Shown piece by piece: positions 22,605-33,555 of a stretch of DNA of 64,000 nt. The first letter of the stretch is position 1; every line of letters starts with the position of its first letter. Source of the DNA: Haemonchus contortus (taxonomy: Eukaryota; Nematoda; Chromadorea; Rhabditida; Trichostrongylidae); contig LS997567.1 of NCBI GenBank assembly GCA_000469685.2, positions 22,155,758 through 22,219,757 of the forward strand. The letters are read 5' to 3'. A program made the translations under genes and the position numbers. Under the pieces are notes generated by a model. It had not been told where the DNA came from, did not search any database, and was given only the letters and a program-made list of their open reading frames with translations.

Positions 22605-24667
22605 TTATTCAAAAATTTTATCGCATCTTGGATTTATCTCGATGCCTTGTGTTTGGAAAGCGTACGCAACAGTTCTCTTTCCGTCTCTGCGATCGCCGTC
22701 ATGTTGTAGGAGAAATAGGGAGTTGCCACCACCTATATCAGTGAATCCACGCCTATACAGTGTAGGACCGAAGATTGTACTAGCTATTCGCAACCCTGAA
22801 GCAATCATGAGGTGCTCGCCGCTGTCGAGTACACAGCTGTAATAGTGGTCTAGACCTATCAAAATGTCAGGTATATAGTGCTCTGCTCCTATATTTGGAT
22901 TTCAGACAAGGTTTCATTTTTTGAGAAATCGATGCTGATCGACGAGCATGTTTTAGTATTTCCCAATCTCTTCCGTAGGCCGTGCCGATCTTTACATGCA
23001 CGATGTTACTTCGAAAAGTATCAGTTTATCCTCCTATACCAGACATGATGCGCGTGTCTGTTTTCAGTGTTGGTGCTTTGAACGCATTGCGGAATCTTCC
23101 TGAACTACCGTATTCTGAGCGCCAGTGTCAAAGAAGAACATGACTTTCTCGAACCTCTGAGAATGGTGTTCCAAGATGGATCCCTTGGCTATCATTGAAG
23201 CTGTTTGCTCTCATTCAGCGTCGAAGTTTTGCATTCAATGTTGGTGTGATGCTCAGTTGTTTCTTCCTTATACTCGAGTTGATCACTCTCAACAGCATCT
23301 TCTGGATATGTTTTTACGTCACACGCATTGTGTATATGGCACTATGCTTTTTGCGCCGTTGTGGACATGTGTTGTAATGCAGCTTTCCAGGCGTATCGTA
23401 CATTCGTTTGTTTGTCTCAGTGGAGGGAACTCTTTGTTTTTCTTCGCTGACCGAAAGTATGTTTTGTTCTTATTGATCGCGCTCTCCTGCGCTTTCGGTC
23501 GTGAAACACAGCTTGATATGATGCACGTAAGCGGCAATTATTCCTGAAGCACTGTTCACCTATGTGTTCTCGCGACCCGGGTTCCAGGGACATATGCATC
23601 GGCGGGGAGAACCTCGGGACCACGGTAGAACGTGGGTAGAATTCACTGCAAGGTCATCGCACTTCACCATTTTTAAAAGTACCGGCTCTACAGTGTCTTT
23701 GGGGAGCCTGTTTAGGATTGCCTCGATGCATGAGGCATCCTTGCAAGCTCGAATGTTTTGTCTCGTGGAGAACATCTGATTCAAAAGCATGCATATTTCG
23801 TCCAACACCTTTTCACAGCTTTACGCTGTTCTGTCGCTCTTGGCAAGTCCTGGAGTTGCTGGACTATGCGGCCCCTTTGGCGGGCTTGTTGCCATATTTT
23901 TTGTGTAGCTTCTGATCATCCACTCGTAATTCTGCGGGATCAACTGGATGCCTCAAATTGACTTGTCGGATCTGCCCTAAAGCCTTTTTTTAGCAAGAGC
24001 ATTTTTCTGTTGTGCTAAACGTCGTGTTGTTGTGCACGAATGTTCATAGTCTGCCCAGAATCCTGAGAACTACTCTTCCTTCCCAGTTGCTGAAGGAGGT
24101 GCGATCGAGAGTAGTGGAAGGCGGCTGTTTGGATGCTTCATTTTTGCTACTCGAACTCTAAAGCCCTGCGTGGATATCATTTGTGGTCCGCGCGCGCCGC
24201 ATGTGGTCCTGTTCTTCCGTAGATGCCTAGATTGCGCTCAAGCCTTTTCCGTTGCTGTTGGCTTAGGTTAGACGTATTCCCAACATGAAGTGAAGATCGA
24301 TCGCCACTCTAGCCACGTCGTTAAAACGAGTCGCTTAATCTATCTTATCTAGCTCTTGAAAAGATCTTCTCTCCTCCTTGCTTCTCGTATTGTCGTAGCT
24401 TTCTTTATTTTGCTCGATTAGCGCTTGCAAGCCTGCTTCTGCAGCGTCGATCTGTGGCATGCTTCCTTTTGACACATCTATTGTTTCCTCACACTGCACC
24501 TCGTCAGGCATGATTGACTGCATTTTGCATTCGACTGTACTTTGGTGTACTTCTACTGAGGAGTATTGTGCACCACTGCTAGTGCTGAACCTTTTGAGTT
24601 TTACCACTGCGGGCAGGTCGTTTTCACCTGTGAGGGTGCTGAACCTCTGTGGATTTCTTATCTTCAC
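22605..24667 (-). pseudogene. BEL/Pao gag-protease relic
   Basis: Minus-strand pieces line up in retroelement order: a gag-like frame (24,667-24,335, acidic), a segment IEAILNRLPKDTVEPVLLKM (about 23,740-23,680), an aspartic protease active site FFFDTGAQNTVVQ (about 23,140-23,100) with the catalytic D-T-G-A intact, and the block MIGLDHYYSCVL ... IFGPTLYRRG (22,862-22,735) that follows protease in BEL/Pao Pol. RT and LTRs are absent. Stops and frameshifts separate the parts. The family assignment comes from these motifs and their order. Confidence 0.65.
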
Positions 24668-24955
24668 CTCTGTGGGTGTCGAACCTCTCCGGTTCCAAAC
24701 TTACCTTGTTTTGGCCGAGGCACCGTTCGGTGAAAACGGTTCATCGCGCGAAAAGCATGGTATAACACTTTTCTGCTCTTATTTACGGGAATAAACATGA
24801 GAGATGTCACAGCATCCACAGTTAGTCAAACAAGAAGTGTACATGTGACGGGGCAAGAACGAAGCAAATTCTATCGAATGAGAATATGACTACAATAGGC
24901 AAACTATTAGAGAGAGAAACATCAGAGAAGTCGTGGTTTGCTGTGGCAGAAGTCA
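24668..24955. other. Unassigned short region
   Basis: Nothing recognisable. Short plus-strand frames only. Confidence 0.4.
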
Positions 24956-25800
24956 GGTCAGGTTTGAGATGGGTTGGGCATGGGGCAAGACCAACAGAAA
25001 CATGTGAGCTCAGCGCAGCTCCGCTTGCAGGAGCGGGGCATGAACGGGAATGGGCAGTGTTTTGAGCAAAATCTCAGAATTAGGTTTCGTAACAGCCCAG
25101 CTGCCAGGAGAAATTGAGCGAAGGTGATGGATGGGTCTACAAGTGAAATAAAGGAGACTCCCTGGGCGGAGTGTTCTCGCAGTGGGGGGGTCATTACCGC
25201 ATAAGACATAGTTCGTTTCATCGGAAGCGTGTAGGCCCGGAAAAAAAATAGAAGATGTAAGCAATGCCTCAAACGTGCTGGGCGTACTCAAACATATTGA
25301 AACCTCGCCCGCAATGGGGGGGGGGGGGGGGGTCGTGCATGCAACTGTCAGGTGCTTTTTCTACAAATTCATAATTCTGTTCAAAAACGTTCTATAACGT
25401 GGATAAGTGGTTAGAGGGTATAGAAGAAATGTGGCCATATCCTTGAAGTGGACGGGGCTTGTACTAAGGTCGGCGGGACTAAGTTCGAATTTTTTAACTC
25501 TTCAAAAACGTTCTAAACGCAAGAGAAGTGGTTTGAGGTAGTGGTGGGAATGTGGTTAGTAGTGGAAGGCCTCTGAAGTGGGTGGGATTCTTACGTGGGG
25601 GGGGGGGGGGGCGGGGCTAAGAACGAAAATTTTAACTATGTTTAGAAGAACGCGGAGAAAATGGCCAGGTTCCCTAAAGTAAGGACGGCCTTCACTTTAC
25701 GGTGGAGGGGACTGCACCGAGGTGGGCGAGCTAGCACTGAAAATTCCTTATACATTCCAAAGACGTTCTTAACATTCCGGAATCGTTCTATCTGTGAGGA
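24956..25800 (+). repeat. GGGCGGAGC-rich repeat family, copy b
   Basis: The order of phrases equals the other copies: 'gagctcagcgcagctccgc', 'ggcccggaaaaaaaatagaag', 'gaaacctcgcccgcaatggg', then several 'tcaaaaacgttct..aacg' units, with poly-G runs at about 25,317-25,332 and 25,600. More diverged than copies c and d. No coding sequence. Confidence 0.6.
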
Positions 25801-26390
25801 CGTCATCAGTACTCACTTATTTATGGTCATCATCATCATTTAATAAATGCAAAGAATATTCACTTCTGTTTGTCTAGCTGTTCAGAAATTCGATAATAGC
25901 TGAAGAGGCCGTTGAAACTAGGGATGCTTGGAACCTCGGGCACGTTAATAATTTTGCTGCAAAAAGCCCAGACAACGGAAAAATTGGGCAAATGTTAGGA
26001 ATAGGTCAACAATTCGAACAAAGGGGACCCATTCGCAGTGAGCCGAATGTTCCCGACGTTTTTGCATGAACTAATGGCGCATCATTGCCAGAATCTCAAG
26101 GAGTGGAGATCACAATCCTCATTTCTGTCCGACGCCTTCTTTGCTGTGACGCTTGCTTGTGTGGGGGAGCCCAACTGGTTTATGTAGCACCGGCTCTCAA
26201 ATACCTTTTATTTCTCACTAAAACATAATAGAAACAAAACCTGGAAAGTAGTGTGATATGGGACGAGCAAACTGATGGTCTATGGTTGGCGCGAATCAAT
26301 CAAATCAATTGTTTCGTAGAGTGTAGAAAACGTAAATTTTCTATATTATCCACGAAGTTTGTGGTCTGTTTGAGTATGATGATTAGTATT
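25801..26390. other. Unassigned region before the TGTA array
   Basis: No recognisable gene, RNA or repeat. Short frames only. Confidence 0.4.
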
Positions 26391-27537
26391 ATGTAATGTA
26401 TGCATGTATGTAGTCAATGTATGTTATGTATGTATGTATGTATGGTTCGTATGATGTATGTATGTATGTAAATGTATGATGTAATGTAATGTATCTATAT
26501 GATATAATGTATGTAGTATTAGTTATGGTGTATGTCTGTTTGTATGTATGTATGTATGTATGTGTATGTATGTTTATGTATGGTTATGTATGTATGTATG
26601 TTATTGTATGTATTGTTGTAATGAGTATGTAATGTATGTATGTATGTATGTATGTATGTATGTATGTATGTATGTATGTATGTATGTATGTATGTATGTA
26701 TGTATGTATGTATGTATGTATGTATGTATGTATGTATGTATGTATGTATGTATGTATGTATGTATGTATGTATGTATGTATGTATGTATGTATGTATGTA
26801 TGTATGTATGTATGTATGTATGTATGTATGTATGTATGTATGTATGTATGTATGTATGTATGTATGTATGTATGTATGTATGTATGTATGTATGTATGTA
26901 TGTATGTATGTATGTATGTATGTATGTATGTATGTATGTATGTATGTATGTATGTATGTATGTATGTATGTATGTATGTATGTATGTATGTATGTATGTA
27001 TGTATGTATGTATGTATGTATGTATGTATGTATGTATGTATGTATGTATGTATGTATGTATGTATGTATGTATGTATGTATGTATGTATGTATGTATGTA
27101 TGTATGTATGTATGTATGTATGTATGTATGTATGTATGTATGTATGGTATGTATGTATGGATATGTATGTATGGTATGTATGTATGTATGTAATGTATGT
27201 ATGTATGTATGTATGTATGTATGTTATGTAAATGTATGTATGTATGTATGTATGTATGTATGTATGGTATGTATGTATGTATGTATGTATGTATGGTATG
27301 TATGTATGTATGTATGTATGTATGTATGTATGTATTGTATGTATGTATGGTATGTATGCTATGGTATTGGTATGTTTATGTATTATGTATGTATGTGATG
27401 TATGTATGTATGTAATGTATGTATGTATGTATGTATGTATGTATGTATGTATGTATGTATGTATGTATGTATGTATGTATGTATGTATGTATGTATGTAT
27501 GTATGTATGTATGTATGTATGTACGTACGTATGCATG

Positions 27538-27568
<31 letters not shown>

Positions 27569-27590
27569 TGTATGTATGTAATGTATGTCA
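26391..27590. repeat. (TGTA)n microsatellite block
   Basis: TGTA/TATG tetranucleotides run with interruptions from 26,391, are essentially pure at about 26,633-27,146 and 27,418-27,520, and are variable between. The block is open in several frames (MYVC, IHTY artefacts). It occupies the position held by the TGTC array in copy a, directly before the GGGCGGAGC body. Confidence 0.97.
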
Positions 27591-28740
27591 CGTTGTCCGG
27601 TTTTGTCACAGAAACAACTTTAGAAGTCGGGACAAGTTCGGGATTGGTGGAGCCTGGGACAAGATTAACAGAGCACATATGAGCTCTGCGGAGCTCCGCC
27701 CACCGGGGCGGTCTAACATCTCATTTTTGCTTCAAAAAAGTCCAGACGCCGGGGAAAAATGTTCGAAGGTGAGTATAGGGTCAACAAACCAGACGGAGGA
27801 GACCCACATGCAGTGGGCGGAGCTTCCTCGATTGGCGGAGATTCGATTCAATTAGGGCGCAGAGGCCAGGAAAAAAATAAGAAGAGTAAGCAGGGTCTTA
27901 TGCGTGCTTAGCATGCGTAAGCTCAGCGAAACCCCGCCCACGATGGGCGGGGCGTGCGTTGAGACAAAAGCCACTTCTCAAAAACGAATGCAACTTTGTT
28001 TGGAAACGTTCTAGAATGCGGAAAAAGTGGTTAGGGGTGATGGAACAAATATAGCGAAATCCCAGAAGTGGGCGGGGTTGGCACTAAAGTGGGCGGAGCT
28101 CGGATCAGAAATTTATGACTCTGTTCAGAAACGTTCCCGGATGCGGCAAAAAGGTGGTAAAGTGTTAAATAGCAAATGTGGTCAAATCTTCGAAGTGGGC
28201 GTGGTGGGCACTAAAATGGGCGGAGCTTAGACAAAAATTTATAACTCTGTTCAGAAACGATCCGGGATGCGGCAAGAAAGTGACAAGGTGTAAAAGAACA
28301 AATGTGGTCAAATCCCAGAATTGGGCGTGGTTGGCACTAAAGTGGGCGGAGCTCAGATCAGAAATTTATGGCTCTGTTCAGAAACGTTCCGGGATGCGTC
28401 AAAAAGGTGGTAAAGTGTTAAATAGCAAATGTGGTCAAATCCTCGAAGTGGGCGTGGTGGGCACTAAAATGGGCGGAGCTTAGGCAAAAATTCACAACTC
28501 TATCCAGAAACATTCTGGGTTGCGGGAAGAAAGTGGTAAGGTGTAGTAGAACAAATGTTTTCGGATCCCACAAGTGGGCGGGGCTTACATCGAAATTATT
28601 AAGTCTCCTCAGATGTGTTTCAGAAAAAATGCGTCTGGAGGTAGTAGAAGTAATGTGATTCGAAGTTTAAAGTGGATGGATTTGGGGGGGGGGGGGGGGG
28701 TGGGCGGAGCTGAGATCAAAATTTTATGCATTTGTACTTT
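27591..28740 (+). repeat. GGGCGGAGC-rich repeat family, copy c, with 253-bp dimer units
   Basis: The body starts with 'cagaaacaactttagaagtcgg' and contains boxes such as GAGCTCTGCGGAGCTCCGCC. From about 28,040 to 28,564 it has a higher-order tandem repeat: a 253-bp unit made of two related halves of about 126 bp is present twice (compare 28,141 with 28,394). It ends near a poly-G run at 28,685-28,702. No coding potential. Confidence 0.75.
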
Positions 28741-29000
28741 ACACCAACCCTGACCACATAGGTGTAAAACTAGGGGATACCACTGAACTTTTTTAAAAAT
28801 TAGGCTATAATTTCTTAAAATTTATTATCCATGGTTCCACACACAGTAGTGCCTTCTAAGCAAAGGCAAACGCGCTACATTGACTTCATTCATCATAAAA
28901 TAAGTTCTACAATAGCCCCGGATACACAGGTGCGTACACTGCAGAGACATATAAATCCCTACAACTACCCAAAGAGGCTGTTCTTTCGAGGTTAGTGCTC
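28741..29000. other. Unassigned short region
   Basis: AT-rich sequence without recognisable features between the repeat body and the 88-bp minisatellite. Confidence 0.4.
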
Positions 29001-29282
29001 ATGGCCACACACAGCCCAAACTGCACAGGATTTCGTCGACTACATGGACTGCAGAGGTACTTGATTTGGATACATCGGAGTACTCTTCATGGCCACACAC
29101 AGCCCAAACTGCATAGGGTTTCTTCGACTACATGGACTGCAGAGGTACTTGATTTGGATACATCGGAGTACTCTTCATGGCCACACACAGCCCAAAATGC
29201 GCAGGGTTTCTTCGACTACATGGACTGCAGAGGTATTTGATTTGGATTCATCGGAATACTCTTCATTGCCACACACAGCTAC
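29001..29282 (+). repeat. 88-bp minisatellite, 3.2 copies
   Basis: Units start at 29,001, 29,089, 29,177 and 29,265 (ATGGCCACACACAGCC...), period 88 bp, with a few substitutions per unit. As 88 is not a multiple of 3, each unit is read in a different frame, which gives three overlapping look-alike frames. This argues against coding. Confidence 0.9.
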
Positions 29283-30540
29283 ATTTCACGTCCCAAAAAA
29301 ATGATGGCCGCTACAGAGGTTTCAGGGAACAGGCTCAGATGATAAAAGTTCATAACGAAAATCAGAAGCTTATGTTTCCCCGTCCCGTATGGCTAGAGCC
29401 CCCAGCGCACGCAATAGCGTGCGTAGCCGCCTGGTTCAACATAAAGGGTTTTCTAGACTCAAAAACAAATTGTCAACCTTCTCGTGTTAGACTGCCAGTC
29501 GTCCTTTTGCAGCTCTTATCCTTCTTGCATCCACGACCCACCCACCCTCCATAGCATATTAGAGAAGGCTCAAAAGAACGATGTGAATATGTGGGTTCTC
29601 CATTCCAACGCTCACTACTGACCGTTATCACTTGTTATCAGCTCTTTTCACGAACCGTCCCTAATCTCGGTGCGCCCACATCATTTTATGGCCCCTTATC
29701 AACCTATAATGTTTTTATCGGTTTCTGACACCCACCAACTCTCATCACCTTACACCCACAATCCCTATTTCTTTCACCATTATCGCCCATCGAAATGTCA
29801 TAGTTCGTCCTTCAGGATAAGGGAGTCACAGATTCAGTAGCTGTAATGAGCGGGAAACATGATGACATAGAAAGCGCTCTTTCAAGCAAATCCGGTAGGT
29901 CTGGGCGGGTACCGATCCGGGATTCGCTCCATGGGCCATGCCTTGTACGTAACCAAACAAGTACGCGAGCACTTCAGCGGACGCATTTAGCCAAGTCTAT
30001 GCCCAACAGTTGCACGCTAGTACGTGCGTGACTTCCAAGAACGTTTGGAACAGATTATGAATTTTGTAGTTGGTTCTGCCCATCTGCCCTCTTCTCCCTT
30101 TCTGATCATGTACGCGTTTCCCTTTGAATAGCAGTCAACTTCTTAGGATTGTAGAGCACACTGAGTAGCTGAATAACCTTATCAATTTAACTCTTATGAG
30201 GTTCACAATACATTTGTTGCTTAGGTTTCGGCGAAACCGCCTTCGTGCCTGGAAGGATGAAATCAAACTTATGAAGATACCCGAACAAATATCTTAACAC
30301 CCTGCGAGACCTTCATGAACATCCTATTCATCAAACCATCTAAAGTGGATGAAGATACTGTGCATTCCTGATCAGCAGGATCCGCCTTCGTGAGTACGTA
30401 TCGGCTGTATCGATTTCGAAAATCGCGGTCACAGGCTAGCTTATATAGGGGTGAATTCGCGCTAACATGCATGGCACATGTTCCGCTTTAAGGCACTTTG
30501 CGAAGTTGATTTGAGAACACGTGGGTGTTAGTAAGGTGTG
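29283..30540. other. Unassigned region
   Basis: Short frames only; none has a recognised domain. The sequence nearest 30,540 probably begins the Tc1-like relic described next, but no terminal repeat was found. Confidence 0.4.
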
Positions 30541-30792
30541 ATGGTATGTAATGAAGTAGTTGTGTCAATATAACGTTGAGAAACCATCAATTCTGTCAGT
30601 GGGACCACCTACGCAACTGATAGATCGACTCCATGGCCAAAATAGTAGTGCTCGTGCTCGAACGTCTCTCTGTGCTGTTTTATCGATCGGTGACACTGGC
30701 AATTGTTTCATGGCTTGCCCTACGCACGAAGTCAAGCTATGAATCAGTGAAGGGGATCAGTGAAGGCCTACGGTACTTTCTCATGAGACGGC

Positions 30793-31137
30793 ATGGGTCT
30801 TGAGAGTGAACGGAGCGACGACGCGCAGTACAGGGACATGGTGGTGAATGATGTCCTGCTGATAAACATATTCACCAACATGCCTGATGGATGGATTCTG
30901 CAGCTAGGTTTCGATCCAAAGCATATATCAAGTATCGTGAGGGCTCATTTGATGAACAAAAGTCAGACTTCTCGATTGGTCAAGCCATTCTCCACAACTC
31001 CATTAGAACACGTATGGGGAGAGCTTGAAAGGTTGTGTTTGAAGAGGCCAACAACAAAAACATGGATGAGGAATTTGCTCAGTCAGCCACAGGATGGGAA
31101 GCAATACCGCCGACTTTCATACGGGAGCTGGTATTAG
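30793..31137 (+). pseudogene. Tc1-like transposase C-terminal relic (left of BEL/Pao)
   Basis: The plus strand has NMPDGWILQLGFDPKHISSI, equivalent to the Tc1 'QQDNDPKH' region with the second catalytic Asp, and TTPLEHVWGELERL, equivalent to 'DLNPIEHVWxxLK'. The third acidic residue region is altered to TTP. It then shifts frame to TGWEAIPPTFIREL, the usual Tc1 C-terminus. Tc1 transposases cut and paste their element at TA sites. It ends about 35 bp before the LTR. A related copy in opposite orientation lies at 40,440-40,860. Confidence 0.75.
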
Positions 31138-31171
31138 TACGTAGTTGCCGGTACTTTATAGGAAAGGAATC

Positions 31172-31482
31172 TGTCGCGGCAGACCCCGCAGCTGCTACGT
31201 TTGATAGTTTTATGTATGTTGAAAGCATGCGGAGGCTCCGCCTCGTTTCCTTAGTTATCTCGACCGAGGAGACAATACGGTCGTTCCGGGCCTGTAGTCT
31301 TCAGTCGTTCCTGATCCGTAGTCTTCAGTTATTCCTTGCTTTCAGTCTTCAATTGTTCCTAGCCTTTAGTCCTCAGTTGTGCCTTGCATTTGGTAGTCAT
31401 CAGTCGTTATCAGCCTATGTCAGTCATCAGTCGCACAATAAAGGGGCTTGATAAATAAAATCTGTGTGTCGAAGCCCGTACA
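31172..31482 (+). repeat. BEL/Pao 5' LTR (311 bp)
   Basis: Starts TGTCGCGGCAGACCC and ends CCCGTACA. It pairs with the 3' LTR at 40,016-40,326, with roughly 19 mismatches by eye (about 94% identity). Inside are several copies of an AGTCTTCAGTYGTTCCT-like unit of about 24 bp and two AATAAA signals near 31,437 and 31,453. No target duplication is evident beside the LTRs. Confidence 0.9.
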
Positions 31483-31488
31483 GAATTG

Positions 31489-31501
31489 TGGTGCATCGGC
31501 C
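31489..31501 (+). other. Primer-binding site, tRNA-Gly type
   Basis: TGGTGCATCGGCC begins 6 bp after the LTR. It is complementary to the 3' end (…GGCCGATGCA-CCA) of tRNA-Gly(GCC), which is strongly conserved in animals and which I recall from established sequences. It would prime minus-strand DNA synthesis. Confidence 0.7.
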
Positions 31502-31583
31502 AACCTTCACCCAGGAAGTCCCTCGTGGCACACGAAAGCCAGTCTTCTACCTAGAACGAGAGAGACACCAGGTTTAACTCAAA

Positions 31584-33136
31584 ATGAGCAAAATAGCACT
31601 TCTCTTGCACAACTTGGAGCATGAGCACGACTCTTTACAGACAATTTTTACAAAAACACGGTAGAGCTCAACCACCCACCAACAGATGATCATGAAATCC
31701 GCATTTACTGCCACATAAGGCCATGCGGACTGCAATTAGCTTTGGACAATGTGACAACCAGATTGAGTGCATTAAAAGAAGTGTATCAAGATATCATGAC
31801 TACATACGCAAACGCAACCGAAGCTGAGAAAAAAGACGTGCTCCAAGAGATGAACGACCTCAACAAAGGTCCAATTTTCACGCAATAAAGCAAGAAGCCG
31901 AAACCATGGTAATGGCACTCGAAGCCAGGAAACGAGAAGTTGGTACACAGATCGCTTTCCTCGATTTGAATCGCTCCCACCTCCCAGCAAAGGCCCCGGC
32001 CACGATAATTCCGGACACATGAGCGAAGAGGAATATGACGACACTGAACAATTCAGTCGTCGGCAAAGCGAGCAAACGGATGTTGAAGAATCTCAACCAA
32101 TACGTCACGACCAAGATTATCCTACTGTAGAACCCAACCGAATGGAACTCTCTACACTATTGAAAATAAGATACCCACAAGTAAAACTTCCTCATTTCGA
32201 CGGTGAAAACATATCATGGGAAGAGTTTTGGGATACTTATTAACTTATAGTTGACCAAAATTCGCAACTCGAAGAACTAGAAAGGATTCTCTATCTCAAG
32301 GATGCAGTACGTGGCAAAGCATTCAATGCCATAAAAAGCATCCCAATGAAAACATCCAACTACAAACTAATTGTTGATATATTGAAGAGAAAATTCGGTA
32401 ATAAAGGCAATAATGAACCACACATAGTGCAAAAACTACTACCTAAAGAAGGCAGAAAAGCAGAAAAGTGTGCAGAAACACTCGATAAGGTAAACGACGT
32501 CGTATACCAAATGGTTGCTACAGGATATGACGTACTGAGAAAGCATGGCCCTATCTGGATCGACACCATTCTCGCCAAATTTCCTTATGATGTAGTCAAC
32601 TTATGAAGAGAACAACACAAGATCTAACATTGACAGTAGGCACTCTATTAGACGAACTTAATACAAAAATCTCCTCTAGAGTAGTCTTCGAAAAACGATT
32701 CGCCTCACTCTCAACAAGCCATACAACCTCCACCGATTCCTTTAATCCTAGATCTGTTCCAAAGCAGCTATGTCTTTTTTGCTACCGCACTAACCATCAA
32801 ACCAAGAATTGCCGTACAGTGATTACAGCATCAGAACGCAGAGCCGCATTGAGAGGCGTAGTAGTATGTTGGAAATGCTTCACTGTGAACCATAAAAGTC
32901 GAGCGTGTCCCTCAGTAAACTGCACAAAATGTAACGGGGGCCATCACACGTCCCTTTGTATCAAACTCGCACTTCCGAAACCCCCGACAACATTCAGAGT
33001 CAGGGTCACGAACGCCAATCTTTTCACTTCAGTAACCAGCCAACAAAAACTTCGCCTCGTCACCAAGATAGCGGAGTGTGAGAACGCTCTCCAGCTGTTC
33101 CAGCTGCATCCAAAAAGGAGCAAGGAATTAATATAA
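31584..33136 (+). pseudogene. BEL/Pao gag (DUF1759-like) with zinc knuckles
   Basis: ATG 31,584 opens MSKIALLLHNLEHEHDSLQT. After a frameshift at about 31,655 a helical region follows, then 32,019-32,243 (acidic, ending VKLPHFDGENISWEEFWDTY), 32,240-32,590 (a DUF1759-type segment with RILYLKDAVRGKAFNAIK and KCAETLDKVNDVVYQM), and 32,603-33,136 with CFCYRTNHQTKNC-like and CWKCFTVNHKSRAC ... CTKCNGGHHTSLC knuckles. Gag forms the particle and the knuckles bind RNA. A stop at about 32,242 and frame changes at about 31,880 and 32,605 break it. Confidence 0.82.
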
Positions 33137-33189
33137 GAAATGTATCTTATCAAATAAAGGCGCTAGGCTCCGAGAAACAGCTGGTCCTC

Positions 33190-33555
33190 ATGACGGCAGA
33201 AGGTCAAATCAAAAACAACAACACTGGCATCTTCGAGCACATCTTGATTTTCCATGGTTCTGAAGCGCAGTGCAACCTCATTGAGACAAGCGTCGCAGAA
33301 TCGCTTGGACTCCACAAAGGAAACCCATACCAGTGCACCATGCATGGCATTGGAGGAAACATCGAGACATACATATCGCATCAAGTAACAGCTGTTTTCA
33401 AAACAAGGTTCGGAGATAATATATCATTGAACCTGATAACGAAACCATTGCTTACCAGCGCGTCCCAGCAGCTACCTTGTCAAACTCTGACATACAATTC
33501 CTCAAAGAAAACAACATCCTTCTTTCCAATACTGCGACTAATGGGAAATCTATAA
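33190..33555 (+). pseudogene. BEL/Pao aspartic protease domain
   Basis: The frame reads NTGIFEHILIFHGSEAQCNL, matching the usual 'ILLDSGAQ' active-site block, but with His-Gly-Ser-Glu in place of Asp-Ser-Gly-Ala. The catalytic Asp is therefore lost. The flap-like GIGGNIETYISHQV and the following strand pattern agree with the family. A frameshift near 33,480 moves into the next frame (33,477-34,139). The protease would normally mature Gag-Pol. Confidence 0.72.

Noticed and set aside
26548..27855. MYVC and IHTY frames
   Set aside because: TGTA microsatellite artefacts.
29001..29304. CRISPR-like or peptide-repeat gene (MATHSPN repeats)
   Set aside because: Units are contiguous with an 88-bp period, no unique spacers, and the frame changes each unit; it is a minisatellite in a eukaryotic genome.
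31132..31172. Target-site duplication for the BEL/Pao element
   Set aside because: Bases before the 5' LTR (GAATC) and after the 3' LTR (AACAA) do not match; none claimed.
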